Positions 35,521 to 37,307 of a stretch of DNA of 37,307 nucleotides are shown here, piece by piece. The stretch covers positions 1 through 37,307 of the forward strand of contig JBFXDS010000021.1 of the NCBI GenBank assembly GCA_050180895.1, read 5' to 3'. The translations under genes and the position numbers were made by a program. Numbering within the stretch: the first letter of the stretch is position 1; each line of letters begins with the position of its first letter. The stretch comes from JBGPEQ01 sp050180895 (GTDB lineage Bacteria > Pseudomonadota > Alphaproteobacteria > Dongiales > Dongiaceae). The notes below the pieces were generated by a model. The model was not told where the DNA came from, searched no databases, and saw only the letters and a program-made list of their open reading frames with translations.

Positions 35521-37086
35521 GTGAAGATTGTCTTCGGAGAGCACGTGCTCGATCCGGATCGGCGGGAGCTCACCCGTGGATCCGAGGCGATCGCGCTCGG
35601 GCCGCAAGTGTTCGATTTGCTGGTTCATCTGGTGCGCAACCGCGAGCGCGTGGTGACGAAAGACAACCTGATCGATGCGATCTGGGGCGGCCGGATCGTC
35701 TCGGAATCCACTCTCACCAGCCATATTAACGCGGTGCGCAAGGCGATCGGAGACACCGGTGAGGATCAGCGCCTGGTTCGCACGATCGCGCGCAAGGGCT
35801 ATCGGTTCGTGGGCGAAGTGCGGGAATCCGATACTTCGGAAAGTACGGATCCTGCCAAGCCCCATGAGCCGCTCGCGCCGGCACTGGCTCCGGATCGCCC
35901 ATCGATTGCCGTCTTGCCGTTCCTCAATCTCAGCGGCGATCCCACCCAGGATTACTTCGTCGATGGCGTGGTGGAGGACATCATCGCCGCGCTGTCGCGC
36001 ATGAGCTGGCTGTTCGTCATCGCGCGGAACTCGAGCTTCACCTATAAGGGCCGGGCGGTCGACGAGAAGCAAGTGGGCCGGGAGCTGGGGGTGCGCTACG
36101 TGCTGGAAGGCAGCTTGCGCAAAGAGGCGAGCCGCGTTCGGATCACGGGGCAGCTCATCGATGCCACCACGGGTACGAATCTTTGGGCGGATCGGTTCGA
36201 AGGAACGATCGACAACATCTTCGAGCTGCAAGATCAGATGACCGCCAGCGTCGTCGGCGCAATCGCGCCGCGGCTGGAACGCGCCGAAATCGAGCGCGCC
36301 AAGCACAAGCCGACCGAAAGTCTCGACGCCTACGATTACTATCTTCGCGCGATGGCGAACCTGCACTTTGGGACCAGGGAGGCCGCCGACGAGGCGCTGC
36401 GCCTGCTCTATAGGGCGATCGAGCGCGACTCGGAATACGCGCCGGCCTATGCCATGGCGGCCTGGTGTCACGTCTGGCGCAAGGTCAATGGTTGGATGAA
36501 TGACCGCGCGCGGGAGATGGCCGAGGGAACGCGCCTGGCCCGACGCACCGTCGAGTTGGGCAAGGACGATGCGGTCGCCCTCACGCGCGCCGGCCACGCC
36601 CTCGCCCATCTGGCCGGCGACCTCGATGGCGGCCTCGCCTTGCTCGACCGGGCAAAGATGCTCAATCCCAATCTGGCGGCCGCCTGGTTCCTCGGCGGGT
36701 TCGTCCGGGTCTGGCGCGGCGATCCGGATGGCGCGATCGCACACTTCACGCAGGCGATGCGTCTCAGCCCGCTGGACCCGGAAATGTACCGCATGCAGGC
36801 CGGAATGGCGGCAGCGCATCTGTTTGCCAGGCGCTTCGACGAAGCCTCATCGTGGGCCGCGAAGTCGTTCCGGGACCTGCCGACCTTTCTGATGGTGGTC
36901 GCCTTCATCGCGGCAAGCCACGCGCTGGCCGGGCGGACCGACGAAGCACGACGGGCAATGCAGCACCTGCGCCAGCTCGATCCCACCCTCCGCATCTCGA
37001 ACCTTACGGATTATCTGCCGATCTGCCGGCCGCAAGATCTCGCCACCTTCGCGGATGGACTGCGCAAGGCCGGGCTGCCGGAGTAA
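35521..37086 (+). CDS. Winged-helix/TolB-like/TPR cytoplasmic transcriptional regulator
   Basis: A 521-residue regulator. The N-terminal OmpR/CadC-type winged helix (about 1-97) has ALGPQVFDLLVHLVRNRERVV, ESTLTSHINAVRKAIGD and RTIARKGYRFVGEV. A TolB-like domain of the adenylate-cyclase-associated kind (about 126-250, PSIAVLPFLNLSGDP, DGVVEDIIAALS, YVLEGSLRK) follows, then TPR-like repeats (about 275-510). There is no transmembrane helix, unlike CadC, and no cyclase domain. The GTG at 35521 was chosen because ggag precedes it and homologues start at K-I-x-F-G-x-H-x-L. It is divergent from the NmrA-like/MBL operon, its likely target. Confidence 0.88.
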   Translation: MKIVFGEHVLDPDRRELTRGSEAIALGPQVFDLLVHLVRNRERVVTKDNLIDAIWGGRIVSESTLTSHINAVRKAIGDTGEDQRLVRTIARKGYRFVGEVRESDTSESTDPAKPHEPLAPALAPDRPSIAVLPFLNLSGDPTQDYFVDGVVEDIIAALSRMSWLFVIARNSSFTYKGRAVDEKQVGRELGVRYVLEGSLRKEASRVRITGQLIDATTGTNLWADRFEGTIDNIFELQDQMTASVVGAIAPRLERAEIERAKHKPTESLDAYDYYLRAMANLHFGTREAADEALRLLYRAIERDSEYAPAYAMAAWCHVWRKVNGWMNDRAREMAEGTRLARRTVELGKDDAVALTRAGHALAHLAGDLDGGLALLDRAKMLNPNLAAAWFLGGFVRVWRGDPDGAIAHFTQAMRLSPLDPEMYRMQAGMAAAHLFARRFDEASSWAAKSFRDLPTFLMVVAFIAASHALAGRTDEARRAMQHLRQLDPTLRISNLTDYLPICRPQDLATFADGLRKAGLPE

Positions 37087-37100
37087 GGGTCGCCGGATGA

Positions 37101-37208
37101 CACCTCACCCTGTCCCTCTCCGCAAAGCGGGGAGAGGGGTTCCATCGAGAAGGGCGGCACCCACCGAGTCCCCTCTCCCACGAAGTGGGAGCTTTGCGGA
37201 ATGAGGTG
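37101..37208. repeat. Nested palindromic intergenic element
   Basis: Outer arms cacctca/tgaggtg (37101-37107 and 37202-37208) and ccgcaaagc/gctttgcgg (37120-37128 and 37191-37199) bracket smaller hairpins built on ctctcc...ggagag and ctccca...tgggag. This looks like a compound REP-type element of the 'ccctctccgcaaagcgggg' kind often seen between genes in alphaproteobacteria. It lies between the regulator and the truncated gene. Confidence 0.65.
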
Positions 37209-37222
37209 TGCAGGAGTGGAGT

Positions 37223-37307
37223 ATGCGAATGAGGGCGCAGGACGGAAGCTTGAGCAGGCTCGATGTCTACGAGCAGACGGTCGTGGCCTTGGTCGAGCGA
37301 GGATGTC
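37223..37307 (+). CDS. 5' end of an unidentified gene, cut by window edge
   Basis: An ATG at 37223 with aggag 6 nt upstream opens a frame that runs to the window end (28 codons: MRMRAQDGSLSRLDVYEQTV, then VALVERGC). This is too short to identify. The good ribosome site and helical character suggest a real start. Confidence 0.45.
   Translation, partial: MRMRAQDGSLSRLDVYEQTVVALVERGC

Overview
The window is high-GC DNA with strong G/C bias at third codon positions, densely coding on both strands. No rRNA, tRNA, CRISPR array or transposase gene was seen. The gene set points to an alphaproteobacterium, probably Rhodospirillales-like: an alphaproteobacterial-type phaR with a PHA synthase-like gene, phaA and phaB, an MttB-family methyltransferase beside a GcvA-like LysR regulator, and dispersed 'cttcgacaagctcaggatgag' palindromes. 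This placement is inference, because no marker gene is present.

Layout, left to right. 1-377 is a gene-free patch packed with palindromic repeats. 378-3883 holds a Tat-exported intradiol dioxygenase, an MttB-family methyltransferase and a divergent LysR regulator. 3965-4282 is a small unknown gene. 4450-7767 (minus) is a compact hisG-hisH-hisA-hisF-hisI operon whose proteins resemble gammaproteobacterial (Xanthomonas/E. coli-type) enzymes, with hisD, hisC, hisB and hisE missing. 7984-10801 (plus) holds a ROK sugar kinase, a trans-aconitate methyltransferase-like protein and an esterase. 10814-14923 (minus) is a 1369-residue CHASE/multi-PAS hybrid histidine kinase. Next come a 575-bp intergenic region ending in an AT-rich island, a possible 30-codon ORF, a NarL/LuxR-type response regulator and a GNAT acetyltransferase. 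16783-19286 (minus) is an acyl-CoA ligase plus ketopantoate reductase-like operon. 19514-21232 is a PAS-GGDEF-EAL protein with a degenerate GGDEF motif.

21462-27575 (plus) is a tight six-gene membrane cluster: DUF4129, DUF4350, MoxR ATPase, DUF58, SpoIIM-like and RDD. Overlapping starts and stops suggest translational coupling. It is followed by a convergent multi-span membrane protein.

28668-32873 is a polyhydroxyalkanoate (PHA) locus. phaR (minus) faces a small PhaE-like gene that overlaps a class III-like PHA synthase gene by 248 nt in another frame, followed by phaA and phaB. A PhaR-operator-like palindrome lies between the divergent genes. phaA and phaB would make (R)-3-hydroxybutyryl-CoA, the synthase-like pair would polymerise it, and PhaR would sense the polymer.

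32968-37086 holds a secreted cupin, a metallo-beta-lactamase-fold hydrolase, an NmrA-like NAD(P)-binding protein and a divergent soluble regulator (winged helix, TolB-like domain, TPRs). Three GTCCAAA repeats lie in that divergent intergenic region. The window ends in a nested palindromic repeat and the start of a truncated gene.

The most unusual items are the overlapping PhaE-like/PhaC-like pair with its candidate operator, the foreign-looking partial his operon, and the possible small ORF in the AT-rich island.
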